From: Hyalella azteca
Taxonomy: Eukaryota; Arthropoda; Malacostraca; Amphipoda; Hyalellidae
Assembly (NCBI RefSeq): GCF_000764305.2
Contig: NW_025934714.1
Location: 186,001 to 250,000, forward strand
Length of the DNA stretch: 64,000 nt
Reading direction: 5' to 3'
A model generated the notes under the pieces. That model was not told the DNA's origin, made no database searches, and was given only the letters and a program-made list of their open reading frames with translations. Positions 37,158 to 51,425 of the stretch are shown in pieces. Every line of letters starts with the position of its first letter. Position 1 is the first letter of the stretch. A program made the position numbers and the translations under genes.

Positions 37158-37196
37158 TCCAGTTTATCATGTTTATCCATAAACATGATGACCTGG
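37158..37196. repeat. Palindrome beside the Tc1-like end
   Basis: catgtttat (37168-37176), two bases, then ataaacatg (37179-37187) form a perfect 9-bp stem. It extends imperfectly to tccag and cctgga at the outer edges. The words tccagtt and gtttatcatgttta repeat again to 37235, just before the Tc1-like terminus. Confidence 0.8.
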
Positions 37197-37245
37197 ACAT
37201 GTCCAGTTCATGTTTGACCAGTTTATCATGTTTACTTGTCCAAGT

Positions 37246-37460
37246 TACAGTGGGTGCAACAAGTATCCGACACAAGGGAAAAGCTCCATTTAATTAAAGC
37301 TTATCCAAAAAAAATAAAATAAACAAACACTTTAAATTTCTAATGTAAATTTACATGGAAAATGCAAATATCATATCAAAACAACAATATCGTTGAATGT
37401 TGGCTTGATACTTGCAATTTTGTTAAATTCAGGGTTCAAAAAGTATCCCACACATAGTAA
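37246..37460 (+). mobile_element. Tc1-like transposon terminus with IR/DR layout
   Basis: TA (37246-37247) is followed by cagtgggtgcaacaagtatc and cgacacaag. CAGTG next to a TA target is the usual start of a Tc1-family terminal inverted repeat. About 183 bp further in, a second related motif lies at 37430-37458 (cagggttcaaaaagtatccc then acacatag). Such a pair of direct repeats inside a long terminal repeat is the IR/DR arrangement of many Tc1-like elements, where both copies bind the transposase. Neither an opposite terminus nor a transposase frame was found within the next few kilobases, so this is a truncated end. Confidence 0.55.
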
Positions 37461-37465
37461 GATTG

Positions 37466-40400
37466 CCGTCAAGTTGTATTGCAGTTATTGTGTAGGGAGA
37501 TAAAACATTGTTGATAATAAATAGTCACTTTGTGCCTTGAGATCAAAATCTTTGGACAAAATTCTAAAACAAGTAACAGAAAATATTATAAAACTCTTGC
37601 CAGAATCATTTATTATCTCATCCAGCTGTATTAAAGACACTGACAAGTACAGTAAACTTAATGGAGATAAAAAAAACCTGAACTATAGACGATCGCAACA
37701 CTTGTGAACTCCTGGTCATCCCAATATAGCGCCCCCATGTACACAAGTGAGTGTACTGAGAAGCAAGAATCTTTTATAAGTCGAGCTTCGTTTTCAATTC
37801 TATGGCGCACGGCAGCAGTCAGCAGCGTAACAAGATTTCCGTTAACGGCGAACTGCTTCCTTATGGCACACGGCCAATGCCGATAACCTCTACCGGATGT
37901 AGGGCAGCTTCTATAAGCATTATGTTCAGCTTTTATCAACTCTAAAAAACATACTACTACAACTAAAAAACATACAACTTCGAAATGGCCAAGTCACCTA
38001 CTGTTAATTCTCTAATTGAGATATCGCTGAGTAGCTATCGGAAAAATTACAAGATATTCTACAATAAATAGGCAACAGGTGAAAATAATAAGAACAATGT
38101 GATTCCAACGCATTTTTATGAAATAAGTTAAACACTTTTAAGGTGATTTGTCCAGTTCATATGTTCTAACAAAATGTGCGGCACTGAAAATTTCAATGGT
38201 CATGTCGGAGTAAACGTAGCGAGGATAGAATTCGAAAGTGCAATAAACGACACTTAAATGGGTATAATTTGAATAAAAATTTTGCTTGTCGTTCCTTGAC
38301 GTGCAATAAGCGCTCATATAGTCAACATAAGAAACGACAATGAACCTGCACAATCGTATCCCGATACAAGAAACAAGAAATCATACGCATTTATTAGTGA
38401 AAGAAAAAAAAGGTTCATTGCTTGCTTCTCAATGAATTTTCACCGTGGTCCAGTTGTGTAGGAATTTTGACAAGGAAACCTTCCTCATATCCGGTCCACA
38501 CAACAAACTCTATAGAAGGAAAGATTCCCAGATCTGCCGGCAAAGGTCAGGGCCGCTCCCTGGCCCTATGAAGAGCAGTGCCGGAAGAGCTGCGAGCAAA
38601 AGCTCTCCATCAATCTCTTCCTATTTAAATTAGTTGGCAAAAGTTTGGCAGGTCAAAGGGCCGCTGAGTTGGCACGATGTAGTCCGGGGATACGAGACCT
38701 CCCGGGCGAGGTCCTACAGGCGTTATTCAGGGCTGCAGGTGCGAACAATCTCCGTAGACTTGCGTACACTTTGAGCAGCATCGAAGTGCTATGCAAATCA
38801 TTCACTATGCGACTAAGCACTCATTATTATTATGAATGCTTATGACACATAACTCAATTCAATGTTTGGAAACCTGTTATTTCCGTAAAAATTCAGGTCA
38901 TAAATATTGTCTCCACGAACGATTAAGAATATCACACAAGTCAGGACGCAGACGGAAATTCGTTATTTCTATGCTAGCTTCAAAAAAATAATCATTACTA
39001 ATTATGCACGTGTTCATATTATTCATGTGTAACCAGCATAGAGGCACAAGGAAAATATACAGAGACAAATATTTTTTACTGGAAAATAATGCAGATTTTC
39101 GCATAAAACAATTGTGCAGGTTATACATTCCCGTGTACACAATTTATTTCACACTTCGCTCTAAGAAAACCCAGGATATTCGATAAAAACTTTTGACAAG
39201 ATTGCCCCTTGGAAGCTGAACAGCGAGAAGCCAGGGAGCAAAGGCAGCAAGCAACAGTCGGCGCGTCGTGAATAAAAAAAACACGACTAATCTTCGCTAC
39301 CTGTCACTTCACTTGAAATTTCACAGTGGCGTAATTAAAGCAATTTTAGTGGTAGCTTTAGACACCATAGAAAATTTTTTAAGCCTCTCCCCAAATAATT
39401 TCATCATAATTTTTTTCATTTTTCTTAAATGCTAACCAATTCAGTATAATGTGATCAGAATATATGTTTTAAAGGCTTTAAACGTACAGAACATCCTGTT
39501 TGTTGCTGCACTGTCCTATATGGATGTCGATAGCCGTTTGTGAAATTAAAGGTTCGCACTCATCTGTGTATCTCCTCGGAACTTAGCCTGACATATTCTT
39601 TAATTCTAGTGACGCCCGAGCTGATAAACACGTGCATGGCGCCGATTTTTGACAACAATTTTGTTTGATCGTACAACTGATGCCAGAAAATTTTCCTCCG
39701 CAAAACGAATTTTATAGCAGTAATTCGCTTCACTTAAATGAAATTAGATTCTTCAACAAAATTAAGAAAACTTGTGAGCAATGAACCACCTGACACCATA
39801 CACTGAAAAATTTTTCCTATTTGAATGAAAAGTTACGAGTCCTAAATATTGTTTAAAATATAAATCATATGATGACGGAGAGCTGGCCGAAAGAAATGTG
39901 GTCAGCAGGACTGAAACTTAAATCATATAATCACGATCGACTAGATAAGAGCATCACGAGTTAGTACCTATGCATGAAGCAACAAGAAGCTTTCATATCT
40001 TTTGAATAAATCTAGATAATCAAATATCTGAGAATATATCGACGTATGTAAAATATTTCTACGAAGCTTTCCTTAAGTAGCAAGCCAAGAGGTTAATGCT
40101 CGAATGCAAATCATGCAGTATAATGTAATTTGACATTAAGAATTGGACCAACGATGTAAGCGATGGAATTGATCTTCAGGCCACATAACATCTGTCAGGG
40201 CGCATGCACAGGCACAATCAGAAGCTTAACGCTTCGATGCAAACGTCTTCACGGGCTTTCAAGTTGTCGCGTGCAGAGGTTTCCCAGTTCCGAAACATCG
40301 CGTTTTACAGGGGAATGATTTTCCTCGATTGATTCTCTTTACTTAATCAAACTTTTTTATCGAACCATTCGCATTTTTTACTTTATCAAACGAGTGGTTC

Positions 40401-43400
40401 TTTACTAAGGCGTTAGGTGATTCTACGACAAAATCGACATTAATAGTACAAATTGAGTACTTACTGAATTTGTGAGCTCTGCTTATAAATTGAATTGGGT
40501 CAGTTGGGCATCATACAATTATGATCCTGGAATATTACGTTGGCATTCGCGAGAAACTACACGACACTTGTCGCGCTAAATAGGTACAAATGTACCTATA
40601 CTAGTTACGATTGTAACGTTGCAAAAATTTTGCAGTCTGACCAGGATTAAACATGAATCAAATGATGACAGTGTACATCTCAAAAAGTCATGAAAAAAAT
40701 AACTTCGCCGAGACAAAACTTCCTACTCAGAGACAAAAAAGTCTGCATTGAGTGTTGTAACAATATCACTAAATAAATCGAGTAAACGCAATTCATACGA
40801 ACCCAGAATACAAGCGTTTCGATGAAAGTCGATCAGTCGAGCGTAAACTTTACTTTCACTTTGAATCACAATACATTGCGGACATACAATCTCCCTTGCC
40901 GCCACACAATCAGAAGGGACATATCGAGTCCCTCAACATCAGCTGGGCAGGTCTGGTCTCCCGAATTTCGGAGTTCGTGATCTAATTCGTCGATAATTTG
41001 GTAAGGGCCACGGAGACGTCGCTGGGCGGGTCACTTAGCCCATCACTCTGATCAGAACGGCAAGCATTGTTCGATTGAATTGATACGTGCATATATCTAT
41101 ATTAGCGCGATATATAATAAGTTTAAGTATTGCTGAGTTAAATTTGTACGAACCTTATGCATGAAGTGGACTAAGCAAACGTCACATGGCCAGTAAACGG
41201 AATATATTAGACACATCAGAAGACCCAATAAGATTTACCAACACTACAGGAATTGAAATACAAAGCCCAGGGATTGAATTCTGTTTTCCCCACAATTAAG
41301 CTAACATAAAAATGTGGATTGAGCCATTTTTCGAAGTAAGAATATTGAATCTGACCAAGAAATATTGTACAATCAAAATTACATTAAGATTCCAAGTATT
41401 TGTACCATCATATGGTCGTTGAGCAGGTGAAACCAAAAAAATACCAAGGGCTAAGTGATGTCAGTATTTATGCTTGGTTCCAATCGATTTTAGCTTGGCG
41501 TCTCATAAAAAAGCGCTCATTCAATGATAGATGAAAATTACAACTCGCCTAAAATGAAACTACGGTTTACCATGCCGGTTATCCGCTCTGACGGAAACTC
41601 AAGTTGTGAGGCGAGTGATTTGTTGACCTATATGTAAGTTGTGTATGGCTCATAACTTTTGAGAAAGTGTGAAAAGTAAAAAAAAAAACAATCATCTATC
41701 ATCCTTGATAAATCAACTAATTAGATTAACGGAAAATCAATGTAAAGAAAGAAACTAAAGCATTCAGTGTGGCTTAAACAAAAGAAGCACAAAGATGAAG
41801 TATGAACTTTACACTGTACAAATAATACTTTTCCAATGAATATATTTTACATTGTAATTAAAGATTGGGCGGAGGTTGATACCAAAAACGCCCTGATTAT
41901 CACCAAAGTTAGAAAGTAGCAGTAGGAAACAAACTTAGAATTGTTAAGATTGAGCTATGTCTGGAGGGCGAGCCAAATTTGAAGCACGATAAGCCCATTT
42001 ATCATCATTGGCCAGCAAAAGATTGGCTCGCTTGAGCTCGCTTCGGTGCTGCAGCAATGACCCGCCCTTGCCAGGCTGCCAGAGAAATGGCAAAGAATGG
42101 GGCGAAAAAGGTCGCTACTTTGACCGTGATCCCGAAAATGAAACTTTTGAAGGATGACCTCCGAGCATTCAGCTGATACACAAGAGAAGCCGTATGATTG
42201 AAGTGCGTGGGCACGCCTCAAACTTGAAATTTTCATCGCAAAACAGTGAATTGTGTTCTTTAGTAAGTTGATGTTTATCTTATCCATTTATACTTTGGCA
42301 CTCAATTCTAAAGTTGTTACAAAAACGTTTTACGTCATAAAAATCTAGATGGATAAGAAGATGAAATTTGTTAGTTTTGGTGGCTGTTATATAAATATGA
42401 GTACCTAGAAACAAAATAATTTCGGTAGCTTTCTTCAGAGAAACATCGCATATCGTAATATTTGACAACACGGCGGGTTGTTAGAGCTTACATTTTTTAT
42501 CAAAAAAATGTACCTCGCCAAGAAAATGAACTAAAATTTACTTCGCCCACTTCGTTAAAACCTGGTGCGCTGAAATGCATTTGACACCGCGGGCTCGACA
42601 GTATCGCCTTAACTGAATTAAGGAACGTAACTCGGGGGTATAGTGATGATGAAGAGGAGTGAGCGGGGCGGTGAGCGTGGACAAGTGGATTCTTCCATAG
42701 TTGAGCTTAAGAACATTTTAGAATGTCTATTAGAGTAGCCTTTCTGACGATCGTAAATTTGTTCTATTGCAAAAGGTTTTTTTCTACTTATGCTGCATGT
42801 GATGTAACGAGCGAATTATTGTTCACATTTTAGTGACATTATTGAAAAAATACACGAAAAATCAACAGCTAGTAAAATTTACGTGTCATCTCTGCGCATC
42901 GCTCGGATGAATTTCAAGATTACCAATAATTAAAGTGTTAATAATGATTAATACTACACTACTAACACTCGCTACAATATTAAATTTTATGATGGTTTTG
43001 CAATAATAAAAATAAAAGATTATGACGCTTGGGGCTGATGCAATATTAGACCGAGTACGAGAGCTGAGAATAAATTCAGTTCTTGCAAATAACTGCAGGT
43101 CAACTATTTAAATCGACGTAAATGAAGAATGTGGTAACCTATATAGTGATGAAACATTCAGAATAAATTTGAATGATGCAATATTATGATGAAAACAAAT
43201 CTTATGGGAAATAAATTTCAAGAATGCGAAAATTTGCATCATGTAATTTTCATCACAAATATGACACTGTAGAAAGTCAAAGGTAAATCTGAAATTATCA
43301 AGTTCAAATCAATACATAAATAAACTCGAACTAGATAAAACTTTCTTTCGTAGATGAATTGTTCAATAAAATTTAAACAGCAACATCAACTGCAATTAAT

Positions 43401-44760
43401 AATTTATGGTTTATGAGTAATGTTGATTAGGCAATTGACACACTTAACGAACGATTTATTTATTATTCAAACGTAACGAACGATTTAAACGAACCTCTTT
43501 TAAGCGATTAGATAAGAAGAAATCAAACTTTACAAATAATTATTCTCAATCCATAAATTGAATTCCATTGAAGATGAGGAAATAGTGAACGCAATTGAAT
43601 AGAAATCGCAATTAAAACAATAAAAACCTAGCTCATCACGACCTGATGGTCGTGAAGTGTGAAGTCACTCCAAGTCGTGTATATCTGTATCTAACCTGTC
43701 GTTATAACAGCAATAATATAAAATACACGGGCCAAATTCCCGACGGTCTCCAAGACACTCCATCGGAAATCGATAATCAGGACACACTCTAGAGACACCT
43801 CAAGTAGGCGGTGGTCGCTTCCGCACGAATCCCGGAGCAGGAATTTGCTGCAGCTCTCGAATAATTCCAGAACGCAGCGATTCAAACGAAACATGGGGCG
43901 TAATTTACAGCGGTTGTGGATGTACATCAAAATGTAGATACCTAATTATTACCAACTAATCAAAAGTACACAAATTCTTCCAAATTATTGAGTGACTTCA
44001 CAGAAATTCACTGAGAATCCCAAGACAGGATTCTGCTGCAAAGACTCCACTTTTAACATGGCATGAATTAAGAAAAAATTACTGATAAACAGAGAAAAAC
44101 AAATTCTAAATTAATGACTCAAACAGGTAGAATTTTCATGGATTAAAATGTCACAACCCAATTTCCTAGGTGACATGCATGCATTCAAATCCCACGAACT
44201 AGAAATAACGGATATCGACACTGAAGGTAAATCTCTCCGTGTAATTGCGCAGCTCACTTTAATTGGTTTACGACCGATTTATTCAATATAGAAAAAGAGA
44301 AGGCGAAGAAAATGGTTGCTAAGTCAGTCCAAGTTTGCAGATAAAATCGCAACTTTACTGCCAATATGGCCTTCGAGACCGCATTTATTTTAAAGCTGGG
44401 TTTTAGCTGGCATAAAAACATGCAAAAAGGAAATCGGAAATCAGTGAATAGCCAAAGATTGAAAAGGGGATTTTCTGCAGTATTCTTACTACAGAAAACG
44501 TTGCATGACACAAGTACGTCGGATACATCAGGCGTTGAAACTTAATGCACCGCAAGTATGAAATTTTATTGATGAAATTATATAGTGGCAGCTTTGCCGA
44601 GCGCCGAAACGAAACTACAAATATATTAAAGTTAGACGAAAACCCATGCCAATGTAGTCAAGTCTAGAAACATTAGGTAAATGCATATCAAATTGACCTG
44701 CATAATATAATGTTTTAACTTTTCAAGAATTTAAAAACGGTACAAGGTTCCTACTAATAA
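37466..44760. other. Mostly AT-rich DNA, no gene recognised
   Basis: Frames up to about 110 codons occur (41955-42287 and 37658-37939, minus; 38645-38845, plus) with no identifiable domain. Small perfect hairpins are at 40580-40599 (ataggtac, 4-nt loop) and 43636-43655 (tcacgacc, tgat loop). A GC-richer patch at 38520-38760 is uninformative. Confidence 0.5.
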
Positions 44761-44765
44761 GTCAA

Positions 44766-44789
44766 TTCTGTATTAATTTTTATTAATAC
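44766..44789. repeat. Perfect AT-rich hairpin
   Basis: ctgtattaat, a 4-T loop, then attaatacag: a 10-bp perfect stem, followed by another attaata word. Function unknown; AT-rich inverted repeats like this are common in MITE ends and as chance features. Confidence 0.85.
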
Positions 44790-47700
44790 AGATTTTTTAT
44801 TAATAAATATATCATTGATAAACTTCCCTGATCCATTTCCACTTTCTAATCCATAAAAACTGTTCAATATCAATAACGATCACATGAAGCATCACACGAC
44901 CGTTTGAAGCAGTCATGCGGTCAAGATTTTGCTCCAGTCTACTCTAGTTTTCTTCTACGTGTCAAGCATCAGGGATTAGACACAGTTCTTTCATTCTATT
45001 ATATTGCAAGTGTTTTATATTAAGCCATGTGGGTACTTGTCCACATAACTCAGTTGTGGATATATCAGTATGGTTCACCGAGGATTAAATCAGGTAGAAA
45101 ATTATTTTGATCTCTTCCAGCATGAACAAATATGAGGTGAGTATCATCACGTAAATGGATGAAGAGCCTTTCCTCGTACTAGATATTCATGCATTTGACG
45201 GACAAAATCGCTATTGTTGATGAATGCGTAAATTTCTTCCCGCTTCCAAGAACGTAACGATTTCCAGTCCTTCCAGTTTACATGGGGATTTCCATTCAAG
45301 TTTCTATTGAAACGTCTAAGAAACTGAGGTAAGTTCCTCTGTGGGGTTTGTTGGATGTTGAAGCTTGATGTTGGACACCAAACAAAATTTTGAACTGAAA
45401 AAAATTGTAATTTTTCGAATGAGACTTGCAGCGGAGGTTTCTGATGTTCATTAAATCGATTATTAGATAATTAAAGCAGGATCAGTGGTAAAACCCTTCC
45501 TTAAAATCCAAGGTAATTTTCATTTCTTGACTTGAGGCTCAAACTATATTTTTGAATTTCAAACCTACGCTTTAGGTTCTTACTTATTTTATCTATCAAC
45601 TTATGTAAAAAGATCCTATATTCTTTCAATAACTATAAACGATAAAAACATCATTCATTACCTTACTTGATATCTATTTTCGACGAGTCAAAATACATGA
45701 AGCTAGAAAACGCCTGGTTACAATACAGCCAGATGAAGTTTTGTGCGATGCCGATCAGGAACGTTTGCATGTCTTCGAAACTCAAAAAAAGAAAAATTTA
45801 TCAAATAAAGAACGAACAAATTGTGACGTACAAAAAAATTGATTTCAGGCCGAAAGTTCGCACTCAGCGCTGTCCTAAGAGATAATTAGTCTCCGTCTAA
45901 ATGAATCAGACGTGATCTCCGTCATAAAAACGACCATTCCTTTCGTTTTATTTAGAAAGCATCCTCAAGTCATGAATACTAATTTATAGAAGTCATTACT
46001 AACGCTCCACTAGCGGAGGGTTTCTCCCCGTATCCCAATCACTCTGTTTTCTCTAACCCAAGGAGACCTGCTGTTACAATGTAAATGCAAATACAATTTC
46101 TTATCACGAGCATGACATTCAGCATGGATACGGAGCCGGTGATATACCGGCTCGGTATACAAGACGCGATATATCAAACATATTTTACGCTTCTGTGCCA
46201 TTGCGGGCATATGCCTCTTATGTTCGAGATTATCATAGACGTGGAGTTCAACTAAAAATCTTTCAGCAATGCAGGTCGCTTTTATCTCAAGAGAGCAAAT
46301 TAAGAGTAATTATCAAGTAATTTCCGTCGGCTGTTTGACTTCTCTCCGCATAACAGGAGACATGGAAGGAACTCCATTATCTTCATTAAGCTGACACAAA
46401 AGCTTTAGACTGATTGACTTGTGAAATAGAGGTTCTTGAGAACCCCTCAACCCACCCCCTCGCCTCTTGCATGATCTCAGCCACGGCCTCACTCCACTTT
46501 TGGGTCCCGTGGTCCCCGAGGCTCATCACAAATGGAAGGCGCTGACAAAGACGAAGAGCTACCTCGCCTCAGCCGTGCGAATTTCATGAGCACCAGCATT
46601 TATATATACTACCAGTCTCCGCTGCCTCCGTATGGAATCTACCTTAGGGAACATCGAACATTTTGAAGATGCGCTAACTGAATAAATTGATCTGTAATAT
46701 TAAGTCAATAGCATCAAATGAACTATGCAAAAATGCACAATTGGCAAATACCTTCGTTATTACCTCAATCGTGTTTTTATTTGTATCAGGTTCGGTAGAA
46801 AATCTTGACCTTTCCATTTGTGCACGGATTTCCGTTGAAACTAACGTAGCATCATGTTCGAATTTTTCAGAGGAAGAAAAGAGAGTGAAATATGTAGTCA
46901 GTGTCGTAATGATCAATCAAATTTTCCAGTACCTATATTGGCAGAATCATAGAGTTTACTTTGTAGAAGATTGAGCGTTCAATCGTTCCGATCAATTTGG
47001 CCCTCAACATCTGGCTCGGTAACAAGAAAAAATGTAGATAAATTGACGTCTGCATCATCAGCACAAGCAACGTTTGCGTCAAGCAGTTAGCCTTGAATGC
47101 TCATTGATTGACGGAAAAAGAAACAACATATGAATTCTACATTTATTCGAAACGACATCGACAGGCTACGTATAAAATACAAAAAAAGTAAAATCTCATC
47201 CTCATTATGATTAAAGTGATGAGTTCAAGAGATGAGGTGAGACAAAACATGGGTGAGATGAGTCGAAAATATTTTATAAATATCTATAAAATATTCAAAA
47301 TATGAGTCTGCTTAGCAGCGAATAGGTATAATGCAGATGGCACGAGATTCAAGCGGCGATATATTAATTCCGTTATGTTAAGCGTTCGTTGAAAGATTGA
47401 TGACGTTTCAGATGCAAAATCAGCAAAGTAGATTTCAACAGAAAAAAAATCAACCAACTCTCGAATGCTGAAAATTAGAAGTAATCGAATCTTGTACCTT
47501 GAACTGATGGAGACGTATGCTCTGTGTACTCATTACGAGTCAAAAAATGCCTCCATTTCTTTGCCCCAAGAATAACGCATCGGAAAGAAGCCACGTGTGT
47601 CTGGTACATTATTATAACATAGCGTACACTGGGCGCACGGTTGCATCAGAGACCCGATGGCCAGCGAGAACACCGCAATAATTGCGCAGTCGGACGCAAT

Positions 47701-48425
47701 CCCGGCCACAAATTGTTCCAATCACGTGATCACGATAATGGATGGAGACAGCCATCAGTCTCACGGACCCAAGCCTGCATCGGAGTTTCGCTGGGCCCTC
47801 CAATACCGCATTTATGGCCATTGCTTGCCTCAGCGTATAGGCAGAGCGCAGAAAAAGACTAGCGTAGCGGCCGAAGAGCGGCAAGAACACGAAACCTACC
47901 GAAATTAATCCATCAGCAACAACACAAAAAAAATCTTGGGATTTCGAAACTTGAACTGAAACTCGATTTTCACGCTGACTGACGAGACCGTTTAGTTTAA
48001 TCGCATGCATGTCTGTAAGGAATAAAATGATTATGAGTCAACAATTAGGCTTCAACTGGATCTTATTTCCTTTCTAGTACAAATCAAATACGAGGTTAAG
48101 CCAATATAGTAGGCTAATCATATATAGAGTACATAAAATCTCTTACACTATTTACTTAGCACAAAGTGCCAATCAGTGCGGAATTAAAGTTAGCAATTTG
48201 CAGTGTCATCGTTACTTTTTCTCTCAATTCACCCTAATTGATAAATCGCACGCTCGAGTGTTTTTGCGCCTTATAACTTTAGCCTAATGTAAATGGAAAA
48301 AAATTTACTGATTTTTTCTTCCTGGAATATAGCACGACTATTATCAGTTCCCCTTTACATATATAATAAATCGATAATTATAATGGAAGATGTACGCATA
48401 AAGAAATAAATAAAAGGAGCTTGAG
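44790..48425. other. No gene recognised
   Basis: At 46440-46650 the plus strand is GC-richer and contains a TATA-like run (tttatatatact at 46599-46610), followed by a 17-codon frame at 46632. This is too little to call a promoter. At 47630-47900 another GC-richer stretch is open on both strands (132 codons minus, 83 plus) with no recognised domain. Confidence 0.45.
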
Positions 48426-48429
48426 TAAA

Positions 48430-48570
48430 ATGACCTTATCACACTGATGCCCTCAGTGAGGGCAACACCTGCATGTTTGGCCCGACGTCGCGCAAGCGCC
48501 TCGATCTTTTCTAAAAAGCGGATCGGCAACCGCAAGTGCGCCAGTCCGTGAAACTTCGTAGTCTGCCTTG
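48430..48570 (-). pseudogene. Fragment resembling a bacterial ribbon-helix-helix protein
   Basis: The minus strand from about 48570 reads TKFHGLAHLRLPIRFLEKIE, continues ALARRRAKHAG and then VALTEGISVI, before running into AT-rich nonsense. The pattern (RLP...L..IEALA.RR, then a short helix with LTE) is that of CopG/ParD-like DNA-binding antitoxins and regulators of bacteria, but this rests on motif shape only. The DNA at 48481-48540 is 36/60 G+C, against roughly a third around it, and has GC-ending codons unlike its neighbours. Its right end has no clear start codon, so it would be a fragment. Possible explanations are a nuclear copy of endosymbiont DNA or coincidence. Confidence 0.28.
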
Positions 48571-51420
48571 TCCAATATTATTAGGGTCCCTGTATAATTT
48601 AGTAATTTGGAAACAGATGTCTCAGAAAGACCAAAGAAAATGAAATCACAATCCTAAAGTTTTCTGCCGAAGAAGCTCAATTGAACGAATGTATTTCATT
48701 TAAACTTTGAACGTCAAGACTCCACAAACTTTTTCGGACAATTCGCTTACTTTGCCTTTACGATTTTTCTCGGTTCAAATGAAGTCCTTTCCAGGCGACG
48801 ACGCTGATCTTCTTTGTTTCGGTATGCAATTATGTCGTCGAATTAAAAATATAATTGATGTACGAGTCATCCAGTATTTCTACTTAACTGAAGGGAAAAA
48901 GCGATGGCGATCAAATGTGCAACTGGGCATTGATCATAAGTAACGCAAAAAATCACAAACAATTTTTTTCTGCATTTCTATCATTCATAATTAATGTAAA
49001 CATTAAGCGTTAGGCATTTCAAGCCAATTATTTGAACTTCAAGTTGCATCTTATTCAGCGCGATTATTATAATTTGCAAATGATAATTACAAATATCAAA
49101 AAAACATTTCTTATCACATGTTCCTATCGAGCAACACATTCAATCTAAATAAAATTTATGAAAGTCTGTCTAAAATTTCTCTTCATTCGAAAAAAACAAC
49201 ATATCCTGGGAAAAATAAATATTTTGCTTCACATGAGTTCAGCTCGAAGACGGAATTCGAACCGAGCAGTTATCATGAACAAAAAACATTTTCAAAACCA
49301 GTGGAAAAAAATATACTTGAGAATATTCATTGAATTTTTGCGGAAGTTCCCAGGTCTGCCAGAATGCAAACCCGGGCTCGGCTTGCCAATATAAAGCAGG
49401 AATGCAATTCCGACGCAGAGACACCATCGAGTGAGCGAGATCTTCTAACCGTCGCATTAACCTGCCGTGTTGAGGCAAAGGGATAAGTGGAAAACCTGCT
49501 CAAAGTAAACGTGTAATTCTCCGACAACGCATAGCGTTAGCGTGAGTTATTAATTGTTGTTTCACAGCTAAATTCCTTTGCTTGACGCGTGGGCACATTG
49601 GATGGAGAAACAAATGTTTTAGATCTTTTCAATAATAAACAATTTTTTTATATTTCTTTAAAGAACCATACAAGACCAATAACAAGAACTTCCTAATCTG
49701 TCAACAATCAATCAAAAAAAGTCCGGTCTGTAATCAATTATGAACATCGATCGGTACAAAAATAAATTTGATTGGATATTCGAAGTTTAAACTGCATCAC
49801 CCAAAATACAGGGTATAAGCACTGCAACGCTTGTGCATAACACGCACGACTAAATAATTCATGAACTAAAGCAGTGCGAGAAAAGGATTTAAACAATAAT
49901 TCATGCGACAACAATATTCTTAAAAACTTCCAAAATATAGCGCATCTCATGAATTACTTAATTCCTCTTCCTGCCTCAGTTTTTTTATTTCCTTCACAGA
50001 ACTTCCTCTTTGTCGATTCAATAGATATCTTCAAGTTATTTCGGACAAATTTCTCATTCAAGTGAGATAGGAGCTTACACTTTGATTAATCGAACCTTTT
50101 ATTTTTCAGGCAGGAGGATATTTATTTTATTTAGGAGTACCAACAAGACGCGATCAATAATAATCTGTGGCCGCAGAAGCACCATTAATTAAGACATTTT
50201 ACCGCCAGTTGGGAGCCTGAATGCACGGCAGTGCCTGCCTAGTCATCAATCAATTAAAAATACTTTAAAAAACGTGTACTGATCATTCCGCACGATCAAC
50301 ACGTATTGCACGTCAGCAAACTGATGGAGGTACATTATTTTCACATACATGCCATAGAATCGATAATCATAACTCCAAACAAATTAGGACGAAGTAAATT
50401 ATTTGCTTTGTCGACAATTATAAAGTTTAATTCCTGTCATCGACTAAATTTAAACTAGTAAGATTGGAATTTCAACCAGAAATTTGAATTCCTGAATAAT
50501 ACCTTTTCTTATTAAAAAAATCAATGTGTATTATGCAAGCGGAGATTATATGTGAGTAAATCATATTACTTAGGAAGCGAGTAGCTAATTATTTAGCTGT
50601 TGAAAACAAAGAAGGGTCTGACAGAATATTTAAGGGTTTCCTAAAAAACTATTTAGGTCCGAGAAAATGTTGAAAATTTCAGTCAATCGTGGCGTGGTTC
50701 GGTAAACTGCAAGTAACACAACGTAATAGTTACAAAAAAATGTTAATATTTATCAGGCTCAATGAAGCTCAAAAAAATCGTATAGTGTACATTTTTGTTA
50801 AAACGACCCGAAAAACCAGAATGGTATTAAAAAAGGCCTCGTCTTCAATCTCTTCAACATAATTTACTTTGAAAGAGCTAGACAAGCCGAACCGGATACA
50901 TAAAATTTGTCGTATGATTCAAACCAACAAGACAAAATTAGTTTACAATATTCAATTAGGCTTATCAATGGCGCAATTCAAATGAGAAAATCTGGAAAAT
51001 CTGGAAAATCACACCGTCAAACTAAAGACCGATCTAACGAACAAGAGCAGCGAGGGAATATGACCTACAATGAATGGTCGAGATGGCCATATATAGACGC
51101 GACCCCGAGGGCCAAGTATAGAAGAAAGGGCCGTAGCCTCCTTACCCTCACGCAGCCAAGGGTCAGAATTTGCATACTAGCTCTAGGATGATCAGCGAAT
51201 TAAGTAGTCCGTTTATAAATAAAAGAGCCAATTCGGCTACAACCGCATTAAGAAACTAACGAATTTATTTAAAAACTGCATGAATTATATTCGTATTAAC
51301 CCCAACAACGCGTCTTATATATCAATGCATGAAGTAATTGATGCAGCACATGCTATTGACCCGCGAGATCGCTGGGAGGTCAGTGGCTCAGTGCACAGCA
51401 AATGATCAAAAAAATATAAC
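48571..51420. other. AT-rich DNA, no gene recognised
   Basis: Only short frames (up to about 94 codons, 50907-51191 plus) without motifs. There is a tiny tandem of aatctggaa at about 50986-51008. Confidence 0.5.
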
Positions 51421-51425
51421 TCAGT

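Noticed and set aside
38645..38845. LPGEVLQALFRAAGANNLRRLAY on the plus strand looks vaguely like an F-box start.
   Set aside because: The key Trp and the second helix are missing and there is no wider gene context.
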